NCBI GenBank assembly: GCA_964017155.1
Contig: OZ024855.1
Coordinates: 57,038,935 to 57,102,934, forward strand
DNA length: 64,000 nucleotides
Reading direction: 5' to 3'
Origin: Oasisia sp. SBJ-2009
Taxonomy: Eukaryota > Annelida > Polychaeta > Sabellida > Siboglinidae
Below the pieces are notes generated by a model. The model did not search any database, was not told where the DNA came from, and saw only the letters and a list, made by a program, of their open reading frames with translations. Shown in pieces: positions 53,001-62,685 of the stretch (positions are counted from its first letter, which is position 1; every line of letters begins with the position of its first letter). The translations under genes and the position numbers were made by a program.

Positions 53001-56000
53001 ACGCACGTATGCACGCATGCACGCATACATGTCACATGCATGCACTCACACTTACACTCGCACACAGATACACACTCACAAACATGTCACGCATGCACCC
53101 CACACATACACACATGTCACATACACATGCCACACATGCACACACACACACACATTTTCACACACACATGCACACACAGATGTCACACACGCGCACGCGC
53201 ACGCGCACGCGCACGCACATGTACACATACACACACACACACACACACACAGCACTGCTAGACGTGCAGAGATAATACATTGTTGTGTGTATATTTTGTG
53301 TAGGCCCAGAAAGTTTACGACCTTGGATATAAAAAGAAGTTGTTCCTGTCACCATGGCAACGTTCCCTGCACAACGTAGATCGACTCAAGGCGCAACCCT
53401 GGTGGACAGAGGGTGACACTGAAGTGGAGGATAAACTGAAGGTCAGACACCATATTAGTTCTTTATTTTGGCAACAATACTTAAAGCGATGTTATCTTTT
53501 AATTTGTTACCATATGTGGAAAGAAAAAGATATGCAACGTGGCCATTAAAAGACCACATACGCATTAATGTAAATGCAATTTTCAGAGCGAGGTACACTG
53601 ATTTGAGAAGGTTGCCCTCTGGAATATTATTCAGGAAGGTTTGAAGTTTAGAAAACGACAGGGCAACAAAAAATAGCACAAAGTGTCCACTTCGACCCCT
53701 GTGCGCCCTGACTAACAGGAACACTTAAATTATTACAATAATGGATCATTACAAAGTCTTACAACAATATTACATTAACTGTAATTTCTCGTTAGGATAA
53801 ATGTCATGCTTTGCCATAAAATGAGGCCTTCGTGACATTTGTGTGATGTAATGCTCTGCCCCTGGTGACAGATGTTGGCAGAGAACTGGAAGGTGATTCG
53901 AGACGAGGGTTTAGCCCTGCTGAATGACGTGACGGGGGCGTTTGAGCTGGAGGCGGAGGACTTGAGGGATAAAGGGGAATGGAGGCAGTTCACCCTGTAC
54001 AGACAGGGTAAATATCCTTATGTTTTTATGCGTGTCATAATATTGTGTGGAAGTTATATGTACAAACATTATCAAGCTAAGTACTGTACTTTCTATTTGA
54101 CTGATGCTTGTATGTAAGAAAACCACTATATTGTTATAGGATGTTCTTCTTGCATAGGTGCCACCAATCAATTTAAAATGACAACTTCTTACAGGTAGCT
54201 AACATCACCATTATTGACCGGTTCTGGTTTGACGGTTTTCATGGCTGCGCATGTGCGAACGTGGAAATGTTGGGAGAATTTTATTATAAATGTAAATATA
54301 AACAGAGCAATGTATTGCAAACGTTTTTTTCCATTGTGTTTGGACTGCCGATTCAACTAACGTAACTGTGTCTTTCCTGTGCTACACCAAATTATCTTTG
54401 ACCACAGTCATCTCAGTTATTCTTGTTGTTTGGTTAAATTGAATGTTACGCTGTGCAGTTGAACGCATGTATACCTAGGATACCTTTCCTTTAGAGTAAA
54501 TAAACGTATCTTCAAACAGGTCAGTGCACTGCCACACACACATTTGTAAACTTATTATAGGCGAGATAATATTTTGATGTCCTTTGACAACATTCATTAG
54601 CATTCCTGCTGCAATGAGATATATTTTGCCATCATGAATCCACTGAAAAGGACATTGTAGGCAGCCGATGGCAAACAGCTTGCCTCAGAAAAGATAACTC
54701 ATTACAAACTACATGCCAGTCGCCTCTCCCGAGTCTGGGTGATGGGGTGAGGGCTGAGCTATGGTCAGTCACCCCTTCATGTAACACATTACAACTGAGT
54801 AAAGCATAGCATGAGCGACTGTGTTAGTGAGTGCAGTGGTCATTGCCTGTGTCCAGTGGGTCATCATGTCCTGTCCACTGTAGGTCACAAGATACACGGT
54901 AACTGTCAGAAGACACCCAAGACATGCGAGCTGCTTGACCGGTTTCCCGAAGCAACATCGTGTAAACAGGGCCAGGTGAGTAGTTTCCTGAGGCAGCATA
55001 GTGTAAACATGATCAGGTGAGTCTAGATTCCTGCGGTGACTTTATAACTAAGTAAATTACTCACTTGCACCTGATCAAGCTGACTGTAGACTAGTGGTCA
55101 ACTTTTGGGGGCTTCCACAGTCACCTATCTGGAATGGTTATGGACTGTGTCATGTAACTCCACTCTCAGGTGTTGTCCTGTACAAGTTGTGTGGTCTTTC
55201 TTGTTTTCAACTGCCTTTAACCATGTCTTGTATTTGTTGGCAAGTCTGTTGTGCCTGGCTGTATGGCTGAGTGAAACACTGGAGATTTTGGAGATTCGCT
55301 GGGAATAAAAGTGGTTCCTGAGGTCACGCAGCTTTGGTGATTGCTTGCATTAATGTGAAGTAAAAAAGTTTGTATGTCCTGTTTCTACCAGGTGTGTGTC
55401 CTGTTTCTATCAGGTGTGTGTCCTGTTTCTACCAGATGTGTCCTGTTTCTACCAGATGTGTGTCATGTTTCTACCAGATGTGTGTCCTGTTTCTACCAGA
55501 TGTGTGTCCTGTTTCTACCAGATGTGTGTCCTGTTTCTACCAGGTGTGTGTCCTGTTTCTACCAGATGTGTGTCCTGTTTCTACCAGGTGTGTGTCATGT
55601 TTCTACCAGATGTGTGTCCTGTTTCTACCAGGTGTGTGTCCTGTTTCTACCAGATGTGTGTCCTGTTTCTACCAGGTGTGTGCCCTGTTTCTACCAGGTG
55701 TGTGTCATGTTTCTACCAGGTGTGTGTCATGTTTCTACCAGGTGTGTGTCCTGTTTCTACCAGGTGTTCAAGCTACACTTGTGCTGCACTGTCATTACTT
55801 TGGTATCTGTGTGTGTTGGCAGAGAGTAGGTCCTTTGGACAGTATCTAATCTCTAGCTTAGCATCACATCTTTAATATTGGTGTCTTGGGGATGTCACTG
55901 ACCTGTCTGTTAATTAATTACACTACCTCTCTGATAACAAGTACATGTACATTTACCCTGTAGTGTACGCTGTCACTGACATTGTATCCCATGTTCCTGT

Positions 56001-56908
56001 AACTAAGATCATGTTCCAAGCTTGCACACAAACACGTCTCACAACAGGTGTTACTGTGTCATTCTCCCACTCATACGGCTGCTACACAAAATAATTTTTG
56101 TTGCCGCCAGATCAAGTACTCAGTTATGCATCCTGGGATACATGTATGGCCGCACTGTGGCCCGTCCAACTGTCGTATCCGCGCCCATCTTGGCCTTGTA
56201 GTCCCCCCGGGATTGAAGATACGGGTTGTCAATGAAACAAGGTCAGTAAGGTCATCTGCCAGCTGGATTTTTATTATTTGGCAGTGAAAGCTCTAAAAAG
56301 TACAAATTGGAGTTCTTTTGTTGCCTTAAATAGATACTCTCAAACATGTAATAGCGCAGTGACATAGCTTAGGGCTCTTGACTAAGAGCCTGGGTTCAAA
56401 TCCTGTACAATGTACTGCCATGTCAAACCGTCGAACCGAGGGCGAATTTTCACTGGGACTAAGGTTCACTCACCTGTATGAATGAGTACCTGGCAATAGA
56501 CAGTGGCAGGGATTTGTGTATGAATTGTCTTTGCACATTAATTGCAGCATTGCGGGATACGTCCCATAGAAATCGAGATGGTGTTTGATTGAGCAAGTCT
56601 GTAAAGTGTAAAACGCTTTGAGCAGTCCTGAGGATAGGATACTGCACTGTATAAAAACAAGCCTTTACTTTGTATGTGGCATTGATCACAACGTCTGTAC
56701 AGATGCAATGATGTATAGATTGCATGGTGACCAACAACACTTGTTCTTGTGTTGTAGGACTTGGACAGAAGGGAAATTCATAGTCTTTGACGACTCGTTC
56801 GACCACGAAGTCTGGCACGAGGGGAACTCTCTGCGGCTTGTTCTCATTGTGGACATCTGGCACCCAGAGTTGTCAGCGAGGGAGAAGGCTACACTCCCAG
56901 CAATCTAA
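40915..56908 (+). CDS. ASPH: aspartyl/asparaginyl beta-hydroxylase, whole span (11 exons, 951 residues)
   Basis: ASPH is an ER type II membrane 2-oxoglutarate oxygenase that hydroxylates Asp/Asn in EGF-like domains. Eleven exons join with matching phases to 2856 bp, a complete frame. There is a cytosolic head (1-63), one membrane segment (about 64-82), a long acidic lumenal region (92-546) with ten 14-residue repeats, a TPR-like helical region (about 547-782) and the oxygenase domain (about 783-951). By family alignment, His873 and His918 match the two Fe(II) ligands (human 679 and 725), and His884 and Arg928 match the 2-oxoglutarate contacts (690 and 735). Cys835 and Cys842 match the structural disulfide pair. 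The family uses only two His ligands, so the lack of an acidic ligand is normal. The protein is longer than human ASPH (758) because of the acidic exon. I see no exon for the vertebrate EF-hand segment. Confidence 0.97.
41027..42232. other. ASPH intron 1, no gene seen
   Basis: AT-rich intron without recognised repeats or coding signal. Confidence 0.5.
42233..42394 (+). CDS. ASPH: ASPH exon 2, membrane anchor
   Basis: This 162-bp, phase 1-1 exon between TTCTTATAG and GTGAGA encodes residues 38-91. A basic stretch precedes the hydrophobic helix RVAVAVILCVLASSAIYVC, as expected for a type II signal anchor. Confidence 0.93.
42395..45627. other. ASPH intron 2, no gene seen
   Basis: Phase-1 intron of 3.2 kb. 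I looked for extra phase-1 exons (for an EF-hand segment as in vertebrates) and found none I would defend. A GGGGGCATGCCCC core near 44950 also occurs near 4530. Confidence 0.45.
45628..46991 (+). CDS. ASPH: ASPH exon 3, acidic repeat region
   Basis: This 1364-bp exon enters in phase 1 and exits in phase 0 (TTGTAG acceptor, GTCAGT donor). It encodes residues 92-546. It opens with WIDVLQRDIGLIWNNF, then turns very rich in Glu, Asp, Ser and Pro, with ten tandem 14-residue repeats at 281-420 and older degenerate repeats before them. It closes with ELLDAADKLLEQ, the beginning of the TPR-like region. The acidic part corresponds to the Glu-rich lumenal region of vertebrate ASPH/junctate, a low-affinity calcium binder. 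Confidence 0.93.
46194..46613 (+). repeat. 42-bp coding repeat, ten copies, in ASPH exon 3
   Basis: Ten exact-length units encode EPPSDDVEHSEDEG-type 14-mers. Variants include KEEG for EDEG and one divergent unit EPHSCDADQSEDEG. The length is a multiple of three, so copy changes keep the frame. An incomplete eleventh unit (EPPSDN) follows. Confidence 0.97.
47404..47793. repeat. minisatellite, about 29-bp unit, in ASPH intron 3
   Basis: Roughly a dozen units containing GTAAAGAAACAACACTTATT and TAATCACA, some with an extra ATTTAATCAC insertion, so unit length alternates between about 29 and 40 bp. Confidence 0.9.
47794..48536. other. ASPH intron 3, no gene seen
   Basis: Unremarkable intron sequence between the minisatellite and the CA repeat. 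Confidence 0.5.
48537..48710. repeat. (CA)n with ACGGACAAC 9-mer repeat
   Basis: CG/CA dinucleotides, then four ACGGACAAC-type units, then imperfect CA-rich sequence up to the exon 4 acceptor region. Confidence 0.85.
48786..49023 (+). CDS. ASPH: ASPH exon 4, TPR-like region
   Basis: This 238-bp exon (phase 0 in, 1 out) encodes KQLKEGRATFEQLLSLHPQS and onward, residues 547-625. It includes PRATYGRARALD, which matches the PRARYGKA segment of other ASPHs. The acceptor is CCACCGCAG and the donor GTGAGT. Confidence 0.95.
49057..49760. mobile_element. hAT-like non-autonomous element in ASPH intron 4
   Basis: It starts CAGACATGGGTTCAGATACA, and the right end, inverted, reads CAGACGTGGGGTCAAATACA. 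The TIR continues as AAATACAAATGTATTT-type subterminal repeats on both sides. Flanks are GTAGACAC (49049-49056) and GTAGAAAT (49761-49768), six of eight bases identical, fitting an aged 8-bp hAT target duplication. There is no transposase frame. It begins 33 bp after the exon 4 donor. Confidence 0.82.
49761..51084. other. ASPH intron 4, no gene seen
   Basis: Begins with about five copies of a 16-17 bp TCTCATGTCTGTAGACG-type repeat (49768-49850). The rest is AT-rich. Confidence 0.55.
51085..51240 (-). mobile_element. inverted fragment related to the 49.1-49.8 kb element
   Basis: CATAGGTCAATATCCCCTTT and the following TGTTCTTTAGTC at about 51137-51168 are the reverse complement of the interior of the 49057-49760 element (about 49450-49482). 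The match extends loosely on both sides. Only an internal part is recognisable. Confidence 0.6.
51558..51694 (+). CDS. ASPH: ASPH exon 5, TPR-like region
   Basis: 137 bp (phase 1 in, 0 out), residues 626-671. It contains LFPEEMDVWSELGVKYLIQG, equivalent to the LFPNDTSLKNDLGVGYLL region of human ASPH. The acceptor is TTGCGTAG and the donor GTCAGT. A MITE begins 32 bp after the donor. Confidence 0.95.
51727..52035 (+). mobile_element. hAT-like MITE, copy 2, in ASPH intron 5
   Basis: This 309-bp element is closely similar to copy 1 at 28.5 kb over its full length: start CAGCGCTTTATGCAGG, end ACATAAAGCTATG. The flanking octamers CATGACGG (51719-51726) and TATGACGG (52036-52043) match at seven of eight positions. 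Confidence 0.92.
52044..52615. other. ASPH intron 5 remainder, no gene seen
   Basis: AT-rich intron leading to the exon 6 acceptor. Confidence 0.5.
52616..52810 (+). CDS. ASPH: ASPH exon 6, TPR-like region
   Basis: 195 bp, phase 0-0, residues 672-736. DDGFAKVHLGFIMK, YLQQGIESGAPGT and DGRFFLHLGDALYRVG are strongly conserved family motifs. The acceptor is TTCCGTAG and the donor GTGAGT. Confidence 0.97.
52995..53252. repeat. CA/GCAC-rich imperfect microsatellite in ASPH intron 6
   Basis: Long interrupted CA-rich stretch with CATGCA and CACGCG subrepeats. It ends 50 bp before the exon 7 acceptor. Confidence 0.9.
53304..53441 (+). CDS. ASPH: ASPH exon 7
   Basis: 138 bp, phase 0-0, residues 737-782. 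It contains SPWQRSLHNVDRLKAQPWW, matching the SVWQRSLYNVNGLKAQPWW segment of other ASPHs. The acceptor is TTGTGTAG and the donor GTCAGA. Confidence 0.97.
53872..54007 (+). CDS. ASPH: ASPH exon 8, start of oxygenase domain
   Basis: 136 bp (phase 0 in, 1 out), residues 783-827. ENWKVIRDEGLAL and DKGEWRQFTLYRQG match the family. The acceptor is GGTGACAG and the donor GTAAAT. Confidence 0.96.
54884..54975 (+). CDS. ASPH: ASPH exon 9, disulfide segment
   Basis: 92 bp (phase 1 in, 0 out), residues 828-858. CQKTPKTC has the seven-residue spacing of the conserved Cys pair that forms the noncanonical-substrate-shaping disulfide region. LLDRFPEATSCKQGQ follows. The acceptor is CCACTGTAG and the donor GTGAGT. 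Confidence 0.96.
55373..55766 (+). repeat. 22-bp minisatellite with acceptor-donor-like units, ASPH intron 9
   Basis: About 18 units of GTCCTGTTTCTACCAGGTGT type, with A/G variation in CCAGATGTGT. One unit is shortened. Each G-type unit contains a pyrimidine tract, CAG and an immediate GTGTGT, that is AG followed by GT. Confidence 0.95.
56111..56241 (+). CDS. ASPH: ASPH exon 10, catalytic core
   Basis: 131 bp (phase 0 in, 2 out), residues 859-901 plus two bases. HPGIHVWPH contains the first Fe(II) ligand His873, and RIRAHLGL contains His884. The usual T-G-P-T-N-C after the ligand reads C-G-P-S-N-C here, placing an extra Cys (874) next to the iron ligand. The acceptor is TGCCGCCAG and the donor GTCAGT. 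Confidence 0.97.
56352..56660 (+). mobile_element. tRNA-derived SINE in ASPH intron 10
   Basis: Plus-strand copy of the family at 2.3-2.6 kb. The head has GACATAGCTTAGGGCTC and B box GGTTCAAATCC. The body has ATGAGTACCTGGCAATAGAC, and the tail has CGCTTTGAGCAGTCCTGAGG and TGTATAAAAAC. It ends about 100 bp before the exon 11 acceptor. Confidence 0.82.
56758..56908 (+). CDS. ASPH: ASPH exon 11, catalytic core and stop
   Basis: The last exon enters in phase 2 and ends at TAA 56906-56908. It encodes GKFIVFDDSFDHEVWH (second ligand His918), LRLVLIVDIWHPEL (Arg928) and the family's usual C-terminal LPAI. The acceptor is TGTTGTAG. Confidence 0.97.
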
Positions 56909-58149
56909 TCCCTCGTTGTCATGGCTGTTTTATCAGGAGGATACGGGAAAGGTTGTTCCTATCAGAAATGTTGCATTTGTATGGTTAGATGTGTTGGTTT
57001 GTGTATGGATTCATTGGAACATGGTTATTGCAGGACTCTAGGTTATCAGGAACACAGGGTTTATGTAGACACCTAACATGTATTAAATGGAACCTTGCCA
57101 TTTTAAGACTTTGACAGTGAAATTTCATTTAATTAAACTACAGTGGAAGTTTCATAGAAATGTTTTAAAAAACCTTGCATTTCATTAACCTAATAGCTGA
57201 ATTACCTGGCATTTGTTTCATGGTAAAAAGGCAGTCGTTGGGACAACAGTTTGTCAGAAATCTCACGCGTTCACCCACCAACTGATATCCAATGTAACTT
57301 ATGGCACTTGCATAAAATAATAATATGCTAAGTTACGGGGAATCGCTTTGACACAACTCCATCTGGAGGAAAGATGTGACATGTGAAAGAGGGGACTAGT
57401 CAGAAGTAGCCTGCACTACGCGGCTGTGGTCAGAGTTTAAAACTTCTGTAACGTAAAAACTGCAAAATTCGGGCTTACACCCAGATATACATTTATAGAT
57501 GGAATAATTTTCTTTACGACGATATAGAAAAAATTAAATTGTGCGGGTGGAATGCCACACACAGCGTGGGAGTTGAAAAGTAAATGTTTTGTGTTATTGT
57601 GTGTTGAATTAATTTTGAAATGACGTTTTAATTAGTGACTCAATTAGTGAAATATTGCTCTTAAAAAGAGTTGTGTATTCGGGAATGGCATCATAAACAA
57701 GATGTCATTTGAGTAAATGTTTGATGTGATATACTATGAATGTATGGCTGTTCATTGTAATATCTGCTAGATGAATATTTTTATGTAAGTTGACACTAGA
57801 TTGTGAAATTTGTATTGAAGAAAGTTATTGTTATCTTTCTGAGTTTTATGCTCGACAGAGTGTACCCCAGGGTAATATCAACTTTATTTTAATCACTGCA
57901 ACTCTTACATCTAACTATGCATAACCTGACGTGAATCAATTATGCGTGTATTTTAACAAGTGCAATTATCGATTTTCTTTTATTAGTGTGCATAACCGCA
58001 ATGTTGGAATTATACCCGGTGCATTTGTCCGATATTTCTCAGTTATGTGTAGATGTATGCGTGGATGCATATTGAATAAATATGCAACTACTGTCAGTAA
58101 GTAGCGAAACTATGGATCCTTCAGAAGGATTCTACGCATTAAAACATCA
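56909..58149. other. ASPH 3' UTR and flank
   Basis: No gene recognised. The 3' UTR is expected to occupy the first part. Confidence 0.5.
57082..57087 (+). terminator. candidate ASPH poly(A) signal ATTAAA
   Basis: First canonical-variant hexamer downstream of the stop codon (about 175 bp). A canonical AATAAA lies at 58075-58080. Either or both could be used. Confidence 0.3.
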
Positions 58150-58490
58150 TGTCATATGCATTTATATGTGTATATTTATATATGTATATATACATATATA
58201 CATATATGTATATATATATAATATCAACATATATAAAATACCTCAACTTTTGGAGTGCCATAAGTGTGGACAAATATCCATTTGAAGTGCTAAAATACAT
58301 TGATACATATAGGATAAAACTAGCTGCTTAAATAAAAGTTAATGATATATATATAATTATATATATATATATCATATATATATATATAAATTTATAATTA
58401 TATATATATGCTTATGATGTGATGTTTATACACATGCATGATTATATGTATGTAATAATCCATGGTTGTGTATATATATAGTATAACCAG
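58150..58490. repeat. AT-rich TATATA/ATACAT low-complexity tract
   Basis: Several (TA)n and ATATAC runs, non-coding. Confidence 0.85.
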
Positions 58491-58639
58491 TAATATACTG
58501 TTTGTCTGATTGGCCTGTATACCTAGATGTTTGTAAGGTAACACAAGGGGCAGTTGTCTGGACACAAGGTGTTTCTGGGTGTCACCGTGGACACATGCCA
58601 CGTTGATGTGCATTTATCTCGAAACCTGCCATGTAATGA

Positions 58640-58771
58640 CCTGAGGAAGATGGCATCTGTGCCTGAGGAAGATGGCATCTGTGCCTGAGGAAGATGGCAT
58701 CTGTGCCTGAGGAAGATGGCATCTGTGCCTGAGGAAGATGGCATCTGTGCCTGAGGAAGATGGCATCTGTA
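58640..58771 (+). repeat. 22-bp minisatellite, six copies
   Basis: Six near-identical units of CCTGAGGAAGATGGCATCTG followed by TG. The minus-strand frame it keeps open is not supported as a gene. Confidence 0.95.
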
Positions 58772-59249
58772 CTGCTGCGTCTTTTCCACCCAAGGTACTT
58801 ATTGTTTGATGTGAATCTGTGTTAACAAGCATTTGTAAGCATGCATTACATATTATAATTATTTAAAAAAGATTCATGGTAAATTGTATAAAAACATACC
58901 AGTAGATTGTGTCATAAGTAAATGCATATCTACATACAATAGCGTCTACAAATAACTAATTACACATAATAAATATGTACTGAATTGCTTTGTTTTGAAA
59001 TATAACGTTATAGTATCAATGCAGATACAATCTGTCATCGCTATGCTGGCTGCTGAAATGCAGTAATATGTGAGATACAGGGACATCAGTTACCGTCCAA
59101 TGTAATATTCACGTAATCCTTCCATGTAGCTTTATTAGAATGGCATTATAACGATGTTTGCCTCGCAGAGTGTTACACGAACTGGCAACTCCTCGAGTGG
59201 TGTTTGGTTCAGAGTTGTTTTCAGTTCGTTTACCAGTTTACTGTGAAAT

Positions 59250-59941
59250 ATGTTACTGATACTGCTGATCATCACGTGCGTAACATGTATATCTGGTAAG
59301 ATAACAGAAGAGTACAGATCTGCTCAGTAAAATATTCGGGTGCCCTATTTATAAGGTAGTCTTGCCTCTAGAGTTGAGACACCCGTGCTGTAACATTGTA
59401 GCGTTCACCGTTTGAATTGTTCGGGTATCAACGAAATAAATGTATTAATTTATACTCTGTGTTATGGTGTTTTGTTTTTCTTTGGCCAGTTTCTTCCAGA
59501 ATGCATTTTCAATAACTTTGTATTCAAAGTTATTGACATTTGTATTGTAACAGATGTTGCTAATAACATGACTGCTACAATACAACAAATATATACACGT
59601 CAGTATTATTAAACCTGTAATAAGATCAGGTTTAGGATTAAAAACAGGCGCATGCATCTAAAAAAAGTCGCAGGTATTGCGGCCAAACTGACCAAATAAG
59701 TACAGGAAAACAAACTGTTGTCTGACGACAAATACCTCAAGCTTACTGCTGATCCATATCATATGTGTCCTTTACAGCTGCATACTGGCCCGTGCCATGT
59801 TCCCAGCATGCACTCACTGCTGGGCGAGACACGTCTCCGCTGGCTGGACTACGCACGAGGCTTGTAGGACGGCCACGTGACCCAAAAAGCGCAGGACGTC
59901 GACAGCTGAATATTGTTTCGTCAGTTAAATACCCGATGTAA
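59250..59941 (+). CDS. candidate two-exon secreted peptide, 69 residues
   Basis: Exon 1 (59250-59295) encodes MLLILLIITCVTCIS, a compact signal peptide, and ends in phase 1 at a strong GTAAGA donor. A CCTTTACAG acceptor at 59777 opens exon 2 (59778-59941) in the matching phase. It continues AAYWPVPCSQHALTAGR and ends KYPM at TAA 59939-59941. The mature part would be basic, with GRR (an amidation/cleavage-like site) before QLNIVSSVKYPM. I recognise no family. It could instead be the 5' end of a longer secreted protein that uses a donor inside exon 2, or a chance pairing of splice sites. Confidence 0.4.
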
Positions 59942-60377
59942 CGACGATTGTTTTTTATGAATACAAAAGACAAGTACGCATTTTAAAATTAAACGGACTG
60001 CGCATAGTTAAATTGACACATTACACATCAGGACATAAAATAATTGAATTGGCAATAGGCAAACCAGTTGATTGGGCACGTTTAAAGGATGCTTCAACGA
60101 CGTGTCCATGTCAACGAATGGTGTGAGCGAAGTGCATAACACCCTGTTTCATCTTCTGCATTGGTCACGAACCTTCATCAACAGTTTTCCGAGCCTGTTT
60201 CGACCTTCCTTTCCACCACAGCCGATCCCACAGACACCTTTTTTCGAGGGCAGTCACTCCACAAATTCAACGGTACCGGTAGCAAGCAAGCCTTCTCTCA
60301 AACCGTCCGAGGTCGTGAACTTTGTCATCAGTAGATTCTACCATAGGTATAAATTTATACTCTGTAATATGACTGAT

Positions 60378-60650
60378 ATAAATGACTGATGATATAACAA
60401 GCAATGTGTTGAGGTTTGCGGACGATACAAAAGTGTTTAGAAAAAAAATGCAGATAGACAGCATTTCCTAGATGATCTTAATAAGTTGACCGAATGGTCT
60501 ACTAAGTGGCAAATATTGTTTAATTTTTGAAAGTGTTAGTGCCTCCACACAGTACATGGGAATGAAGGTGTACAATATACAGTGGGTGGGACTGTACCAG
60601 ATACTACCGTAAGAGAAACGGACTTAGTGTTAACTATACACCACCGTGCT
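60378..60650 (+). pseudogene. CR1-like LINE reverse transcriptase fragment
   Basis: Frame-shifted remains read DDITSNVLRFADDTKVFR (the FADD catalytic motif), then FLDDLNKLTEWSTKWQILFN, then KC-x-CLHT and GNEGVQYTVGG. This order is typical of the palm/thumb region of CR1/L2-group reverse transcriptases. Stops and at least one frameshift make it non-functional. The rest of the element is missing. Confidence 0.75.
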
Positions 60651-61984
60651 ACATGGATTTAAAATCGCGTTGGGTAGGAAAACTCACACTGGTGTTGTAG
60701 ATTCAGTGCAACTATTTGGTCCTCAGTGGTTGCATTCACTCTGGTTGTTCTGTGGATATATGCATAGCATTGCTCTTCTTCAATGAGCCATCATCACCGC
60801 GGTTTCATCCAGTGATCTTTTGCAATCGACATGTCGCGAGTGGAGGCCTGCTCAATGTTTTTGTCCACAAGAGCCGCATCATCGGCATATTCATCCGTGG
60901 GCGGATGCTATTTTGTTAAGGAACAGGGGTGACAATACTTCTTGGTGACATTGTTATGATTGATACTTCAACTATTTTCTGCATTGCTTAATGCATAGAA
61001 AGCAATGATAGGTGCAACATTCCTCAATTAAGGATGAACTTTACATTAATGGCACTCCGCATCGAGTTTGGGTAAATGTCTTGATACTAGTGTATTAAGC
61101 GAGGCATTGTTGATCAATAAAACTGTTGCTAGTTCAATCCATACTGTCCCAACCTCACAACGTTCCAGACGAATACAAGTACGTACGCACGTACGTACGT
61201 ACGAACACACGCACGCACGCACGCACACACACACACACACACACACTCAGACACACACCCTGGAACGCACTTTCACACATTAACACGTGCATGCACCCAT
61301 GCACACGCGCGTATGCAGGAGCGCACACATATACACGAATCCTCAGAGAAGTAAGGACTGATTTGAACACTAGCTAATATTCGGCAGCAGGACAGTGCCG
61401 TAAATAGTATGTCAGTGCATGCCTTTATACTACACAATAACGTATCTTTTGCATAAGGCAAATGCATAAATAGCAAGTTTCATGTAGAACAACATAAAAC
61501 AGCAAATGTTAAATTAATCTACAAACATATTATCCGGAACATGAAACATGTTTAATAAAAGTAGGAGAAATGACATACACTGAGGTACCCTGCAACAAAC
61601 GTTACTCATTAAGCTACCAGAACAATAGGACGCCATAGAAACGTCTGACAGAAAAATACTGAACGCGAAAGAATGCAGAAGGGGCCCACCGACATCGAGA
61701 ACATGCATCAAATGGAAGCCCTTGATGGTGGATGGCCTACCATCGAACGAGGAGGCATAGGTACGTAAGTGTGCAACGTAAGCAACGTAGTCTAACCAAA
61801 CAGAATAAGTAATAGCACTGCTTAATGCTCGGGTCCGGTGGGTTGTTGTTCTAATGCCATGCACAGGATCTGTGTAGTAACTCACTGTTAACACTGAGAC
61901 ATTGCTCAAGGTAAAAACAAACAATGAATCGTTCAGGAAAGTACACATTCGTTGCCACTGATACGTCCATTTCCTTTTCTGACA
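60651..61984. other. intergenic; microsatellites only
   Basis: Contains an ACGT/CACG-rich simple repeat at about 61180-61330 and no recognised gene. The part next to 61985 may be 3' UTR of the minus-strand EGF-PAN gene. Confidence 0.5.
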
Positions 61985-62165
61985 TTACGTGTTGCACACA
62001 TAATGATTGAAATGATAGTGAGATGACCCTGGACTGTCAACTAACGCAAGTGGACTATCCAAGTCCTCTGGGTAAACGAGATAGCATTCGCCATCGATGA
62101 TGTCGAAACCATCACAGTCATCAGACAGGTAAAAGCACTCCTTTTCGCAAAACGTGCCATGGAAG

Positions 62166-62197
<32 letters not shown>

Positions 62198-62307
62198 GTC
62201 ATCGTCATCGTCATCGTCGTCGTCGTCATCACCACCATCATCTTCACTAATCAATACCGATCCGGGATGGCGTTTGTTTTTCACCTCTGTAAATGTACCG
62301 ACGCAAG
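61985..62307 (-). CDS. PAN/Apple-like terminal exon with Asp tract
   Basis: The TTTCTTTGTAG acceptor gives phase 1 entry, compatible with the EGF exon (Glu-Thr-Cys across the junction). The frame has 106 residues before the stop. A run of about 24 Asp, encoded by the (TCA/TCG)n repeat at 62167-62232, separates the first cysteine from the CEKEC core. Confidence 0.6.
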
Positions 62308-62446
62308 CTACAAAGAAACGTCAGTAGTAGTAGTAGCAGTAGCAGTAGCAGTAGCAGTAGCAGTAGCTGTAGCAGTCGCAGCAGCAGCAGCAGCAGCAGC
62401 AGCGGTAGTAGTATCAGTAGTATCAGTAGCATTTGCAGCAGCAACA

Positions 62447-62509
<63 letters not shown>

Positions 62510-62606
62510 TGTGTGTGTGTCTGTGTGTGTGTCTGTGTGTGTGTCTGTGTGTGTCTGTGTGTGTGTGTCTGTGTGTGTGTGTCTGTGTGTGTGTGTCTGT
62601 GTGTGT

Positions 62607-62685
<79 letters not shown>

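Noticed and set aside
55370..55875. Three overlapping 150-160-codon Cys-rich frames
   Set aside because: Products of the 22-bp array inside an ASPH intron.
60072..60350. 105-codon frame starting MGTFKGCFND, followed by a GTATAA donor-like site
   Set aside because: GTFKGCFND resembles the start of a WSC-type module, but the remaining cysteines are absent and the acceptor is weak.
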